From: Natribacillus halophilus | Lineage (GTDB): Bacteria; Bacillota; Bacilli; Bacillales; Marinococcaceae | Direction: 5' to 3' | Length of the DNA: 64,000 bases | Assembly (NCBI RefSeq): GCF_900100185.1 | Contig: NZ_FNEN01000002.1 | Location: forward strand, 78,061-142,060 | Part shown: one piece after another, positions 27,445 to 36,328 of the stretch | How positions within the stretch are numbered: the first letter of the stretch is position 1 | Layout of the letters: each line of letters opens with the position of its first letter | The notes under the pieces: model-generated | Seen by the model: the letters and a program-made list of their open reading frames with translations, nothing else | Told to the model about the DNA's origin: nothing | The model's database searches: none | Made by a program: the position numbers and the translations under genes

Positions 27445-28293
27445 TTACTCGTATTTTTTGGATTCGTTTTCAACAGAAGATTGCAAACCAAATAAATTAT
27501 AAATATCTGCTGGATTCATCATTTCATCTCTTAATTTTAGAGTTGTTTCGTCTTTCATAAGAGTATCAAGCAACCTTTTTGTAGCATTTGCAGTAATTGC
27601 CATTGTTGAGACTGGATACAACCCTATATTAAAACCGAGTTTCTTTACTTCGGTAATTTCTAAGGTAGCTGGAAACCCTTTTTCATTCATATTAAGCAGT
27701 AAAGGATATTTAACATTGTCAGCAACATACAAAACTTCTTCATATGTTGATAATCCATCAACGTAAACAACATCTGCTCCATTTTCACCAGCTAAATTCA
27801 CTCTGTCTACTGCTTCTTTAACATCGCCATTATAATTAGCCACAGTTCTAAAAATTATAGTGAAAGACTCATCAACATTCTCTCTCATAGCTTTAATTTT
27901 AGGGATAACTAAATCCATTGCTATTGCTTCTTTTGAAGTCGTTGGTTTAGTTTGAGGCAGTACTTGATCATCAATTTGTAATCCGTCTGCACCAGCTTTA
28001 AAGACTGATTGTGCGGTGTTAGCCGCATGTATTGCATTTCCAAACCCATTATCCACGTCTGTAATAATTGGTACTTTCACAACTCTTTTAATTTTATTTA
28101 TAGCATCCATAAAATCATCTAATGTAAGGAAGCCCATATCTGGTTTAGCGAGGTTAGTAATAGATAATGCGCCTCCTGAAATAAATATAGCTTTAGCACC
28201 AGCTTCTTCAGCTAATTTAGAAGATAATGCATCGTATACTCCAGGCAATATAGTGAATTTTTTATCTTTTAGCACGTCTTTAAAATGCTTCAT
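27445..28293 (-). CDS. ICL/PEP-mutase family enzyme without the lyase KxCGH motif
   Basis: 282 aa TIM barrel of the isocitrate lyase/PEP mutase superfamily. Visible are PGVYDALSSKLAEEAGA, ISGGALS, the metal-binding TDVDNGFGN and QIDDQVLP. Where methylisocitrate and dimethylmalate lyases have KRCGH, this protein has PQTKPTTSKEA, so it lacks the catalytic loop cysteine. It is more likely an oxaloacetate decarboxylase-like or C-P/C-C enzyme of this family than a true lyase. AAAGGAT precedes ATG. It is the last gene of the AT-rich catabolic cluster and probably acts on a 2-oxo or hydroxy acid intermediate. Confidence 0.8.
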   Translation of the reverse strand: MKHFKDVLKDKKFTILPGVYDALSSKLAEEAGAKAIFISGGALSITNLAKPDMGFLTLDDFMDAINKIKRVVKVPIITDVDNGFGNAIHAANTAQSVFKAGADGLQIDDQVLPQTKPTTSKEAIAMDLVIPKIKAMRENVDESFTIIFRTVANYNGDVKEAVDRVNLAGENGADVVYVDGLSTYEEVLYVADNVKYPLLLNMNEKGFPATLEITEVKKLGFNIGLYPVSTMAITANATKRLLDTLMKDETTLKLRDEMMNPADIYNLFGLQSSVENESKKYE

Positions 28294-28308
28294 ATTTTAT
28301 AATCCTTT

Positions 28309-29550
28309 CTATAGATAAATTATTGAAGTTAATGTCGAAATTACTATTCCTGATAAGATTGATAACGGAACACCTACTCGTAGATAATCTGTTGCTTTAT
28401 AACCCCCAGCCTCCCAAATAAGAAGAGTCGGACCTGTTCCGAAAGGAGTAGCTAATGATGTAGAACCAGCAATTGCAATGGCTATGACAACACCGGCAGG
28501 ATCTATCCCAGCGGACTCTCCAATTAGAATGCCCATCGGTGCCATAATCGCAACTGTAGAAGTACTCATTAAAAATTGTGTTAGTGTCAACATAATAAAC
28601 GTAATTGCAGTTATTATTAGCACAGGCGAGAGGCTAGTTAAATAAGGAGAAAGAGAGTTAACAATGAACTCTGCTGCACCTGTTTCAACGAGGGCAGTAC
28701 TTAATGGAAAAATTCCTGCTACTAAAAATAAAGTTGTTACACTGAAAGAGTTTACCGCTTCATCTACGTTAATACATCTTGTCAAAACAACTAATATAGC
28801 ACCAGTAGCTGCTGCCACGTGCATAGGGATAACCCCAGTTCCCATTGCAATGATAATAGAGATAAATATTATAGCTACTAAAATCATTTTACATGGTTTT
28901 TTTGTAATTTTTTCCTCCTTGAATTCATTTTCTAATTCGATATCTGGCAAATGGTTTCGACCGATAGTGAGTATGTATAATAACGCTACAATAAACACCG
29001 GTAACGCAATAGGTGTGAACTCAAAGAAACCAAAATTACGATATCCAAAATCAGCTAAAACACCACTAGATACAATATTTGGCGTTGTTCCAATCAAAGT
29101 TAATGATCCACCAATAGTAGCAAAATATGCTAGTGTCATGAGTAGTTTGGATTTAGAAACATTAGCTTTTTCTGAGACAGCACTTACGATAGACATTAAT
29201 GATGCAGTTGTACCTGTATCATTTAAAAATCCTGACATCCCACCGGATACAATACTGGTTCCAAAAAGAGTTCCACGTTCAGTTTTACCTGTTAGTCCAA
29301 TGATTTTTTCTCCGATAAAATCAGCTAAACCAGTTTTAAAAAGAGCTCTCCCTACAACAAGTAAACTCATAAAAAAGATGACGGTGCTGTTAGCAAAATC
29401 AGCAAATGCTCTATCAGCATCTATTACCCCAAATAATGCTAAAGAAGTTGGTATCATTGCCCCTATTACAATTGGACTGATTGGCCGCCAAATTAATAAT
29501 ATTATTGCAGTAACGAAGATAACTAAAGCTATGATTGCCTCAGTAGTCAT
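28309..29550 (-). CDS. SLC13/DASS-type anion permease
   Basis: 413 aa, about 11 hydrophobic segments. Two repeated halves contain the anion motifs SGFLNDTGTTASLMSI with the helical-hairpin NTG and the C-terminal STSTVAIMAPMGILIGE plus GSTSLATPFGTGP. The family imports di- and tricarboxylates or sulfate with sodium. Its place between the M20 hydrolase and ICL-family genes, 15 to 20 bp from each, suggests it brings in the acid that the cluster degrades. Confidence 0.85.
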   Translation of the reverse strand: MTTEAIIALVIFVTAIILLIWRPISPIVIGAMIPTSLALFGVIDADRAFADFANSTVIFFMSLLVVGRALFKTGLADFIGEKIIGLTGKTERGTLFGTSIVSGGMSGFLNDTGTTASLMSIVSAVSEKANVSKSKLLMTLAYFATIGGSLTLIGTTPNIVSSGVLADFGYRNFGFFEFTPIALPVFIVALLYILTIGRNHLPDIELENEFKEEKITKKPCKMILVAIIFISIIIAMGTGVIPMHVAAATGAILVVLTRCINVDEAVNSFSVTTLFLVAGIFPLSTALVETGAAEFIVNSLSPYLTSLSPVLIITAITFIMLTLTQFLMSTSTVAIMAPMGILIGESAGIDPAGVVIAIAIAGSTSLATPFGTGPTLLIWEAGGYKATDYLRVGVPLSILSGIVISTLTSIIYL

Positions 29551-29570
29551 AATAATTCCCCCTTTGTTTC

Positions 29571-30770
29571 TTAATTCCTTTCTAATAAATCAATCAAAGC
29601 ATTAGTCATTACTTTTATTCCCGTAGGGATAGCGCTTTCATCAAAATGAATATCATTGCTGTGAAGTGCCCTCTTTGACCTCTCATCCTCATTATTTGTA
29701 CCTAAACGAATTAAAGCTCCTGGTATTTCTTGTAAATATAATGAAAAGTCCTCACTTCCCATAGAAGCTTGTTTTAACCAATGAATATTTTCTATTCCTA
29801 TTGCTTTTTCTGCAGATTTTTCGACTATATCAATTACATTAGGATCATTGACAACAGGGTATGTAGCTTGGGAAAAATTCACTTCCCCTTTTGCATCAAA
29901 ACTTTTTGTTCCAAATTCGAATAAGTCAGTCAAACGTTCTTGAACAAATTTATCTAAATTTGAATCTAATGTTCTAATTGTTCCCTCGCCATATACTGTT
30001 TCTGGAATTACATTAAACGCCTTTCCTGCTTCAAGTTTTCCAATAGTAACCACTGCAGATTCCTGAGCTCCTATTCTTCTGGAAATTATACTTTGCATGT
30101 TTGAAACGAGATTAGAGGCTATTACTACAGGATCATTACCTTTTTGTGGGTGCGCTGCATGTGCTCCTTTACCCATAATCTTAAAATTAAAACTAGTGCT
30201 AGAAGCCATCATTTCATTTTTTTTCAACCCTATTGTTCCGGCTGGTAGATCTGGCCATGTATGAAACATTACGATTTTTTCCACTTTAGGTTCATTTAAA
30301 ATACCTGATTCTATAACCTTTTTAGCACCGTAAAAAGTTTCTTCTCCAGATTGAAAAATCACACGTACATTACCGTTTAGTTGATCCTTAAATTCATTCA
30401 ACGCCAGTGCTGTTCCTAATAAAGTAGTTGTATGGATATCGTGGCCACAAGCATGCATTTTTCCTGCTTCGTTAGATTTAAAATCGAGCCCAGTTTTTTC
30501 TTCAATCGGTAGTGCATCTATGTCAGCTCTATATGCAATTGTTTTCCCTTTATTTTTGCCTTCGATTAAAGCAGTAACACCGATTCCTCTTTCTTCTATA
30601 AATTCTGGCTTTAGTCCTTTTTCTTTTAGAAGTGAGAAAATTTTTTCAGATGTATTATATTCTTCACTACTTAATTCTGGATTCTGATGCATTGTTCTTC
30701 GAAATTCAATCAGTTTTTCATGAGTCCTTTCCATAAAATCATTTACAGCTTCTTGAAATTTAACTACCAC
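29571..30770 (-). CDS. M20 family amidohydrolase (hippurate/N-acyl amino acid type)
   Basis: 399 aa. Metal-binding HACGHDIHT lies near residue 107, EE in SGEETFYGAKK, dimerisation domain from about 185 (GKGAHAAHPQKG), and the last ligand in SMGSEDFSLYL. GTG 30770 is preceded by AGGGGG. The family removes acyl groups from amino acids, hippurate or auxin conjugates. Encoded between Rieske ferredoxin and permease genes, it may release an aromatic or aliphatic acid from an amide. Confidence 0.88.
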   Translation of the reverse strand: MVVKFQEAVNDFMERTHEKLIEFRRTMHQNPELSSEEYNTSEKIFSLLKEKGLKPEFIEERGIGVTALIEGKNKGKTIAYRADIDALPIEEKTGLDFKSNEAGKMHACGHDIHTTTLLGTALALNEFKDQLNGNVRVIFQSGEETFYGAKKVIESGILNEPKVEKIVMFHTWPDLPAGTIGLKKNEMMASSTSFNFKIMGKGAHAAHPQKGNDPVVIASNLVSNMQSIISRRIGAQESAVVTIGKLEAGKAFNVIPETVYGEGTIRTLDSNLDKFVQERLTDLFEFGTKSFDAKGEVNFSQATYPVVNDPNVIDIVEKSAEKAIGIENIHWLKQASMGSEDFSLYLQEIPGALIRLGTNNEDERSKRALHSNDIHFDESAIPTGIKVMTNALIDLLERN

Positions 30771-30835
30771 TTATATTCCCCCTAAAAGTTATCACGTTTA
30801 GATGCTATACTTGTTAGAGTTGTAATGTTACACCT

Positions 30836-31204
30836 TTATTTTTTCTTTTTTCTTTTACCCTTAACTTCTACATAAATTTCATCATCATTGATCTCTATTG
30901 AGTATTTTTTCAGTTTCCTATCATTTCCAAAACCTTTTCCCGTCTCCAAATCAAATTCCCAGCCATGCCATGGGCAAGCAATTACTTGTTCTTCCATTCC
31001 ATATATATATTCTTGAGGATTACTTGGCAACATCGTGCCTCTTACAGTTCCCTTGCATATCGGCCCATGTTTATGAGGGCAGGTATTACGAATAGCATAA
31101 TAATTCCCACTTTTATATATTATACCTATAGATATACCATCTATTTCTATAATCTTAGGTTGACTTTCGGCTACTTCACCAACCGTACCAACATAATGTT
31201 TCAT
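30836..31204 (-). CDS. Rieske [2Fe-2S] ferredoxin (long-loop type)
   Basis: 122 aa. Cluster ligands CPHKHG and CPWHGWEF are separated by 38 residues between the Cys-His pairs, longer than in dioxygenase ferredoxins, so it resembles the Rieske part of nitrite reductase small subunits or oxygenase N-termini. A basic tail GKRKKKK ends it. GGAGG precedes the ATG. It carries electrons, probably from the reductase encoded 60 bp upstream. Confidence 0.85.
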   Translation of the reverse strand: MKHYVGTVGEVAESQPKIIEIDGISIGIIYKSGNYYAIRNTCPHKHGPICKGTVRGTMLPSNPQEYIYGMEEQVIACPWHGWEFDLETGKGFGNDRKLKKYSIEINDDEIYVEVKGKRKKKK

Positions 31205-31262
31205 ATCAATTCCTCCAATTCATGTAATTAGAGCCAAGTATATTCAATCATAGACATCCAAA

Positions 31263-32486
31263 CTATTTAAAAGCTTTCTTTATATTTCTTTTTTCATCAG
31301 CTAAATTACTGATGTTTTCAATTTTAGTGTTTCTCATCATAAATTTCCGGGTAGGTAATACATTCCGAGGATTGTTGACGAATAATGCACTCACAATCTT
31401 GTTATCATTAAGATAAAACATCGTAAATTCTTGTTTTTCTAGGCTACCTCTCAATACTGTCTTTTCCCAATCCTTGGAAAAACCTAGATATTGGATTTTT
31501 AAATCATGCTGATCTGACCAAAAATATGGAATGGTATTATAGATTTCTGATTTTCCGTTCATCATATTTTTAGCAGCAGTTATGCCCTGGTTCATTGCAT
31601 GATTCCAATGTTCAACCCGTATTCTCTCCCCATTATATGGCCAGAGAGCGCAGTCACCGGATGCAAATACACCTGGAATATTTGATTCACAATATTCATC
31701 AACTTCAATTCCATCTTCCACCTTAATTTTCGTTCCATCAAATAAACTTAAATCCAACTCAACTCCAACTCCAACGACAACAGCCTGGCATTCTATTTGT
31801 TTTCCCGTATTTGTAACCACCTGTTCTATTTTTTTCGTTCCTTTAAATTCAGTGACTAATTCATTCGTAAGTAACCTCACACCATTTGAATGATGGATAT
31901 CGCTAATAAAGTTACCTACATAATCCCCTAAGATTTTACTCAGTGGAACTGTTTCCGCCTCTATAAGAGTGACCTTTTTCCCTAATTGACGGCAGGTTGC
32001 TGCTACCTCTGACCCTATAAATCCGGCACCAATAATTACTACATCATCTACATATTTTAAATCTTTCTTCATTTGTTGAGCATCTTTTTTTGTTTTAAGA
32101 TAATAAATATTATCGAGTTCCCTCCCAGGGATCTTTAATCTTCTTAATTTTGATCCCATAGCGATCAAAACTTTATCCCAAGGGATTACCTCATTATCAT
32201 CAAGCTTTATATACTGATCATCAAAATCTATATCAATTACTTTTTTACCTAACTTTAATTCAATATTATTTTTCTCAAAAAATTCATGAGCTCGTAGTGA
32301 AATATCTTCTTCTTTAATCTTTCCCGATAAATAATCCTTCGATAATGGAGGCCTATCATATGGAAATTCATGATCTTTATCAATTAATATAACCCTGCCC
32401 TCAAAGCCCTCAAATCTTAATGTAGCAGCAGCATTCACTCCTGAAACACCAGCACCAATAATAATATACTGTTCATTTATATTCAC
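31263..32486 (-). CDS. FAD-dependent ferredoxin reductase
   Basis: 407 aa, BphA4/rubredoxin-reductase type. FAD fold IIIGAGVSGVNAAATLRFEG at the N-terminus, NADH fold IIGAGFIGSEVAATCRQLG near residue 150, and FASGDCALWP near 275. It starts with GTG inside the stop of the upstream ferredoxin gene, so the two are coupled. Its role is to pass electrons from NADH to the ferredoxins. No oxygenase that would use them is encoded in the window. Confidence 0.9.
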   Translation of the reverse strand: MNINEQYIIIGAGVSGVNAAATLRFEGFEGRVILIDKDHEFPYDRPPLSKDYLSGKIKEEDISLRAHEFFEKNNIELKLGKKVIDIDFDDQYIKLDDNEVIPWDKVLIAMGSKLRRLKIPGRELDNIYYLKTKKDAQQMKKDLKYVDDVVIIGAGFIGSEVAATCRQLGKKVTLIEAETVPLSKILGDYVGNFISDIHHSNGVRLLTNELVTEFKGTKKIEQVVTNTGKQIECQAVVVGVGVELDLSLFDGTKIKVEDGIEVDEYCESNIPGVFASGDCALWPYNGERIRVEHWNHAMNQGITAAKNMMNGKSEIYNTIPYFWSDQHDLKIQYLGFSKDWEKTVLRGSLEKQEFTMFYLNDNKIVSALFVNNPRNVLPTRKFMMRNTKIENISNLADEKRNIKKAFK

Positions 32487-32812
32487 GTTCTCACCTCTTT
32501 CGGACTATTAGAAATCCATATTAAATTATCCTCCACCCTAACCTCGAAAGTTTGTAGAGATTTTGTTGCTGGAGGGTCTTTAACAGACCCATCCCGAACA
32601 TCAAAACAGGCAAAATGCAGTGGACAAGTAACAAAATAATCTTCCAAATCACCATCCGCCAGTTCAGCATATTCATGTGTACATATAGCCTCAACTGCAT
32701 AGAAATCGCCACTAACACAGGAAAGCAATATATCATAACCATTAACTTTGTAATTATCCATATCACCATCCTCAAAACTTTCAACTTTATCAATACATGT
32801 GTAACCTTCCAT
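32483..32812 (-). CDS. Rieske-type ferredoxin of a ring-hydroxylating system
   Basis: 109 aa, the size of BphF/CarAc-type ferredoxins. CTHEYAELADG and CPLHFACFDVRDG bind the [2Fe-2S] cluster with the short loop typical of dioxygenase ferredoxins. AAAGGCG precedes ATG 32812. Overlaps the reductase gene by four bases. It would feed a terminal oxygenase or P450. Confidence 0.88.
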   Translation of the reverse strand: MEGYTCIDKVESFEDGDMDNYKVNGYDILLSCVSGDFYAVEAICTHEYAELADGDLEDYFVTCPLHFACFDVRDGSVKDPPATKSLQTFEVRVEDNLIWISNSPKEVRT

Positions 32813-33115
32813 ATTTATATCGCCTTTCTTTGTTTTATAATTAAGAAATTAGTCATCCCAGTCTCATACCTGCTATAAACTTCCTATTTACTACATCAGC
32901 TATTACCACATAAACAATCATAAAAATACTTGGAGCCATTAAGAGCCTATAGTTGCAGACGCTGCAGTTATGCCGCACTAAATGCCTTCCCTTATCTAGC
33001 TTCTGACCCCACTTATCTTTTTCGTCCTGCTTAAAAAATCAAGTTGGCGGCTACTGCCTGTTAGAGGATAAACCCTCCGTCTAATTTATAAAGCAGTTTC
33101 ATTTTCTTTAGATTG
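32813..33115. other. Gap between ferredoxin and amidohydrolase genes
   Basis: About 300 bp without a convincing gene. The first 60 bp are the ferredoxin leader. The part at 32935-33090 (around TTGCAGACGCTGCAGTTATGC) has higher GC than the cluster and looks like foreign remnant sequence, but I recognise nothing in it. No oxygenase gene is left here. Confidence 0.4.
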
Positions 33116-34213
33116 TTAGTCATTTCTTAGCCTTTCATTAAATATACGCAAAGCGTTATCTCGGAGTATACATTTTCTAACATCATCGTCTTTAAACAAT
33201 CTATGAAAAGTCTCGTCAGGCATATCATTATCCCAGTGTGGATAATCGCTGCTAAATAGTAAGTTGTTTTTTCCATCAATCATCTCTATCATTTGATCAA
33301 AATGGTCTTGTTGCATTTCGTCAATTGGTTGTGTTGTAAAAAATATATTTTCCTTAATATATTCACTAGGTCTTTTTTTAACCCACGGCGTCTCTATTCT
33401 CAAATTTCTCCAAGATTGATCCATTCTTGTCATTAATGGACCTAAACCACTAAAGCCATATTCAGCAAAAATCACTTTCAAGTCAGGAAATTTCTCGAAA
33501 ACACCTTCAAAAATTAAATTAACTATGTTTGAATATGCTATTTGAGGGTACGTGATATACCTCTCAACATAATATTTTGTTAGACCTCCTGCTAAAGAAG
33601 CCGATCCTAAATAGGTACCTTCTGCACCAGTAATATGAGTCACAATGGGGAGGTTTTCTTCTATAGCTGCTTTATAAATTGGATAATAATATCTATCACC
33701 TAGCATTATATTTATTAAAGGTAAATTTATCCCTACAACACCACTGACTTTTGACAATCTCTTAATTTCTTTAACGGCTAATTGAGGGTCCTGTGGGTTA
33801 ACATTTATTGTTAAATGATACCGTTTATCAGCGCTTAACCAATTTTCAATAAAGTAGTCATTATACGCTGATGCTACGGCGTTAACCATGTCAGCATCTG
33901 TCCATACTACGGATAATTGTGAGGGTTGCATAGCAATTAAAACAGCACTTTCTACATTAAATTCATCTAAATAATCTTTCGTCAATATAGGATCAGATCC
34001 TGCGGTTGATCCATCAAGAGTAATGTCTTTCCTTGTAACAGAACCACGGGGGTTAACGTGCCGATTCGAATGGGGAACAAGACCTGACATTTTAAATTTT
34101 TGCTTCCATGATTGTGTCATATATTTATAAAGTGGTTCTAGACCATTATTAACCACAGGATGAACATCACAGTCTATTGATTTAATTTGATTCGAACTTC
34201 TCAATTTATCCAT
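33116..34213 (-). CDS. Amidohydrolase family protein (ACMSD-like)
   Basis: 365 aa from ATG 34213, which follows AGAGGTG; the frame runs on to 34240 but starts before that site. Amidohydrolase_2 (PF04909) landmarks are IDCDVHP, the only metal pair at the N-terminus (D-x-H), THITGAEG with a metal His, FAEYGFSGLGPL, and SSDYPHWDND with the catalytic Asp. The family includes decarboxylases of carboxymuconate-semialdehyde type and hydrolases of aromatic cleavage products. First enzyme gene downstream of the IclR regulator. Confidence 0.85.
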   Translation of the reverse strand: MDKLRSSNQIKSIDCDVHPVVNNGLEPLYKYMTQSWKQKFKMSGLVPHSNRHVNPRGSVTRKDITLDGSTAGSDPILTKDYLDEFNVESAVLIAMQPSQLSVVWTDADMVNAVASAYNDYFIENWLSADKRYHLTINVNPQDPQLAVKEIKRLSKVSGVVGINLPLINIMLGDRYYYPIYKAAIEENLPIVTHITGAEGTYLGSASLAGGLTKYYVERYITYPQIAYSNIVNLIFEGVFEKFPDLKVIFAEYGFSGLGPLMTRMDQSWRNLRIETPWVKKRPSEYIKENIFFTTQPIDEMQQDHFDQMIEMIDGKNNLLFSSDYPHWDNDMPDETFHRLFKDDDVRKCILRDNALRIFNERLRND

Positions 34214-34251
34214 AAAAATATACACCTCTTTTTTATACAATCAATTTTTTA

Positions 34252-34451
34252 AATAACATCCTTACCTCTCATCAACTTATCCGCATTGGCAAGAGAAGAA
34301 AAACGCTCTCTTTTATCCAACTTTTCTTTTTAATCCTTGGATCCATAAAGTCAAATTACAACCAGTGCCTAATGGTTCCAGTATCAACTTTCATCAGTTC
34401 TTCTTAAAATGTGTTAGGAATTTTAAATTTAGACCTAGGATATATTTTCAT
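34252..34451 (-). pseudogene. Short gene remnant, RraA/aldolase-like
   Basis: GAGGGAGTG precedes ATG 34451, and the frame reads MKIYPRSKFKIPNTF then stops. In shifted frames it continues EELMKVDTGTIRHWL and FDFMDPRI, later KRERFSSLANADKLMRGKDV and a stop near 34252. The order resembles a shrunken RraA-like protein (4-hydroxy-4-methyl-2-oxoglutarate aldolase family), a common partner in aromatic pathways. The identification is tentative; decay is clear. Confidence 0.35.
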
Positions 34452-34507
34452 TATAAACACTCCCTCGTAAAATATTTTATATGAAAAGGAAATTTTCATA
34501 TTTATTT

Positions 34508-35269
34508 TTATGTCTCTTTGTAACCAATAAGTTTGGATATCTCTTTACTTGTCTTTTTGATATCAACAATTATTTCTTCCTCATTTGAAAAATCATCTGT
34601 GATTGGAATTGTGTGACAAATTGAACCGATTACGTTTCCTAATGCATCGAAGACGGGGGCTGCAAAACCTTTTGAACCCTTTATTCGCCCCTCCTCACCA
34701 TAAACAAAATAATTTTCCCTTATTATTTCTAATTCCTGAATTAATGCTTGAATTTGTTCATCAGTAAAATTTTCATTTTTTACAATTGATTCAAATTCAT
34801 ATTGGCTCAAAAAAGCTAAGATCGCCTTGCCGCTACCTCCATACGGAATTGGTTGGAGATCACCTATATTTATATGGTACTGTAGTGGATCCGGTCCATT
34901 CACTTTATCGATAAATGAAAGTTTTCTTTCATATTTGTGATATAGAATCAAGTATAGTGATTGTTTATGTTTTTCTACGTATTCTTCCATAAGAGGCTTT
35001 GATATTTTTTTTATATCTATTTTAGATGATACGGAAGCACTCATTCTAATCATCTCAATACCAATTTCATATTTATTTATTTGTGGGTTAAATTCAAGAA
35101 TTTTTTCTTCTTCTAAATTGCTACAAAGTCTATGTAGAGTACTTACTGGCATATCGAGATATCTTGCTAAATCACGCACACCCCATTGGGATTTCACATC
35201 AATAAATGTTTGAATTATTTTGAACGATTTACTAATAACATTATTCCTTTTTGCTTCCATTATACTCAT
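34508..35269 (-). CDS. IclR-family transcriptional regulator
   Basis: About 253 aa. N-terminal winged helix: WGVRDLARYLDMPVSTLHRL (about 37-56), then the IclR effector domain with YGGSGKAILAFLS and GSKGFAAPVFDALGNVIGSI. Candidate starts are GTG 35278, ATG 35269 and ATG 35260; ATG 35269 is a compromise since ribosome sites are weak. It lies upstream on the same strand as the catabolic cluster, as IclR regulators of aromatic and acid catabolism often do, and probably controls it. AT-rich like the cluster. Confidence 0.88.
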   Translation of the reverse strand: MSIMEAKRNNVISKSFKIIQTFIDVKSQWGVRDLARYLDMPVSTLHRLCSNLEEEKILEFNPQINKYEIGIEMIRMSASVSSKIDIKKISKPLMEEYVEKHKQSLYLILYHKYERKLSFIDKVNGPDPLQYHINIGDLQPIPYGGSGKAILAFLSQYEFESIVKNENFTDEQIQALIQELEIIRENYFVYGEEGRIKGSKGFAAPVFDALGNVIGSICHTIPITDDFSNEEEIIVDIKKTSKEISKLIGYKET

Positions 35270-35350
35270 CACACTCACTTAACATTTGTTCCATATATCG
35301 GTACAGTGTTCTATTTTTAAGTTGAATTGAAGATTACACTAATTATTTTT

Positions 35351-35590
35351 TTATGTCAAGTTTTTGCGTTGCAATAATTTTTCGCTTATATCAGATATAA
35401 CATGGGAAGAGGTGCTTTTTTGTCCTTTTAGGAATATAACGAACTGATTCAATTTCTGAATAATATCCATGTTGACCGATTCGTGGAATTTATTAAATTC
35501 GTAATTGAAGTACGGAAACGATTTGCAGATTGAAGGGCCACACTGGAAAATATTTATTTCATAGTGGATATCTTTGTCCAATGCCCCCAA
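35351..35590 (-). CDS. Unrecognised small open frame
   Basis: 79 codons, ending HVISDISEKLLQRKNLT. I recognise no domain, and there is no clear ribosome site before the ATG. It lies between the IclR gene and intron-like sequence in a region of debris, so it may be a fragment rather than a gene. Confidence 0.2.
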   Translation of the reverse strand: MGALDKDIHYEINIFQCGPSICKSFPYFNYEFNKFHESVNMDIIQKLNQFVIFLKGQKSTSSHVISDISEKLLQRKNLT

Positions 35591-35639
35591 AAGGTATATT
35601 TCAGAGGAATATTTTAAACATGTGGAACTGCTAAACTAA

Positions 35640-36310
35640 AGTAGACTATTTCCGCTAAATAAAAATGAACACTTTCTGGCAGAGGGGTAGCAGCCCTCCA
35701 TTCTTTCTCAATCCACTTCCTACGGACTTTTCTTTGGGCAGTAGTCTTTGAGTTTGTTTCGGACTTCAACGGTTAAGTCTTCTTCCGGAAGGTAAACCTA
35801 CCTGCGGCGTAGACTCGGGGCTGTTCCTCCCCTCCCATTACAGGAGCTTCATTGGTCATGCCCCTATCCTCGCAAAGATCAATGCCTTTCGGCGTAAGCC
35901 TTATAGCAACCCAATGGTCCTTGTTTTCCAAGCCCCTTACAACCCCTAGCTTTCCATACTGAACGTAGGTGTTCCCTGTAAGCCTGTGAGCTGGATACCG
36001 CCGTTGTCCGGTATAGCGTGTTTCAGAGAGCGCAGTTTTACTCTACACCACTCACGCCATCGTTGGATGGCCTATGAGTTTCCTCATAGTCAAACTCTAG
36101 ACCTGTATATTCGGTTGTTCGTCAGTCTCCTTCCACGGAAACCATTCTCACCATATCCAGTTTTTCAACCGTGTGGCATATCAGCCGGCATATCTTTTCT
36201 TTCCGAGTTTCCAGCATTCCCATCCTCGGTTGTAAAGTTAGGATTGTTGCGCAGTAATCCTCGTATTAGCAGCGCTTATAACAGAACTTATCGAGCGTGG
36301 CGTTAGATAT
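35640..36310 (-). mobile_element. Group II intron-like remnant without maturase
   Basis: About 670 bp with no protein gene. On the minus strand it reads like the structured 5' part of a bacterial group II intron: AACGCCACGCTCGATAAG, then ACCGAGGATGGGAATGCTGG, a hairpin CTATGAGGAAACTCATAGG, and GC-rich paired stretches. No reverse transcriptase frame and no recognisable domain V follow, so it would be truncated. The identification rests on remembered resemblance and local pairing. Confidence 0.4.
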
Positions 36311-36328
36311 TTATTCCAAAATTGACAA

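Noticed and set aside
35986-36306. 106-codon plus-strand frame in the intron-like block
   Set aside because: No ribosome site or domain, and the region behaves like structured RNA on the other strand.
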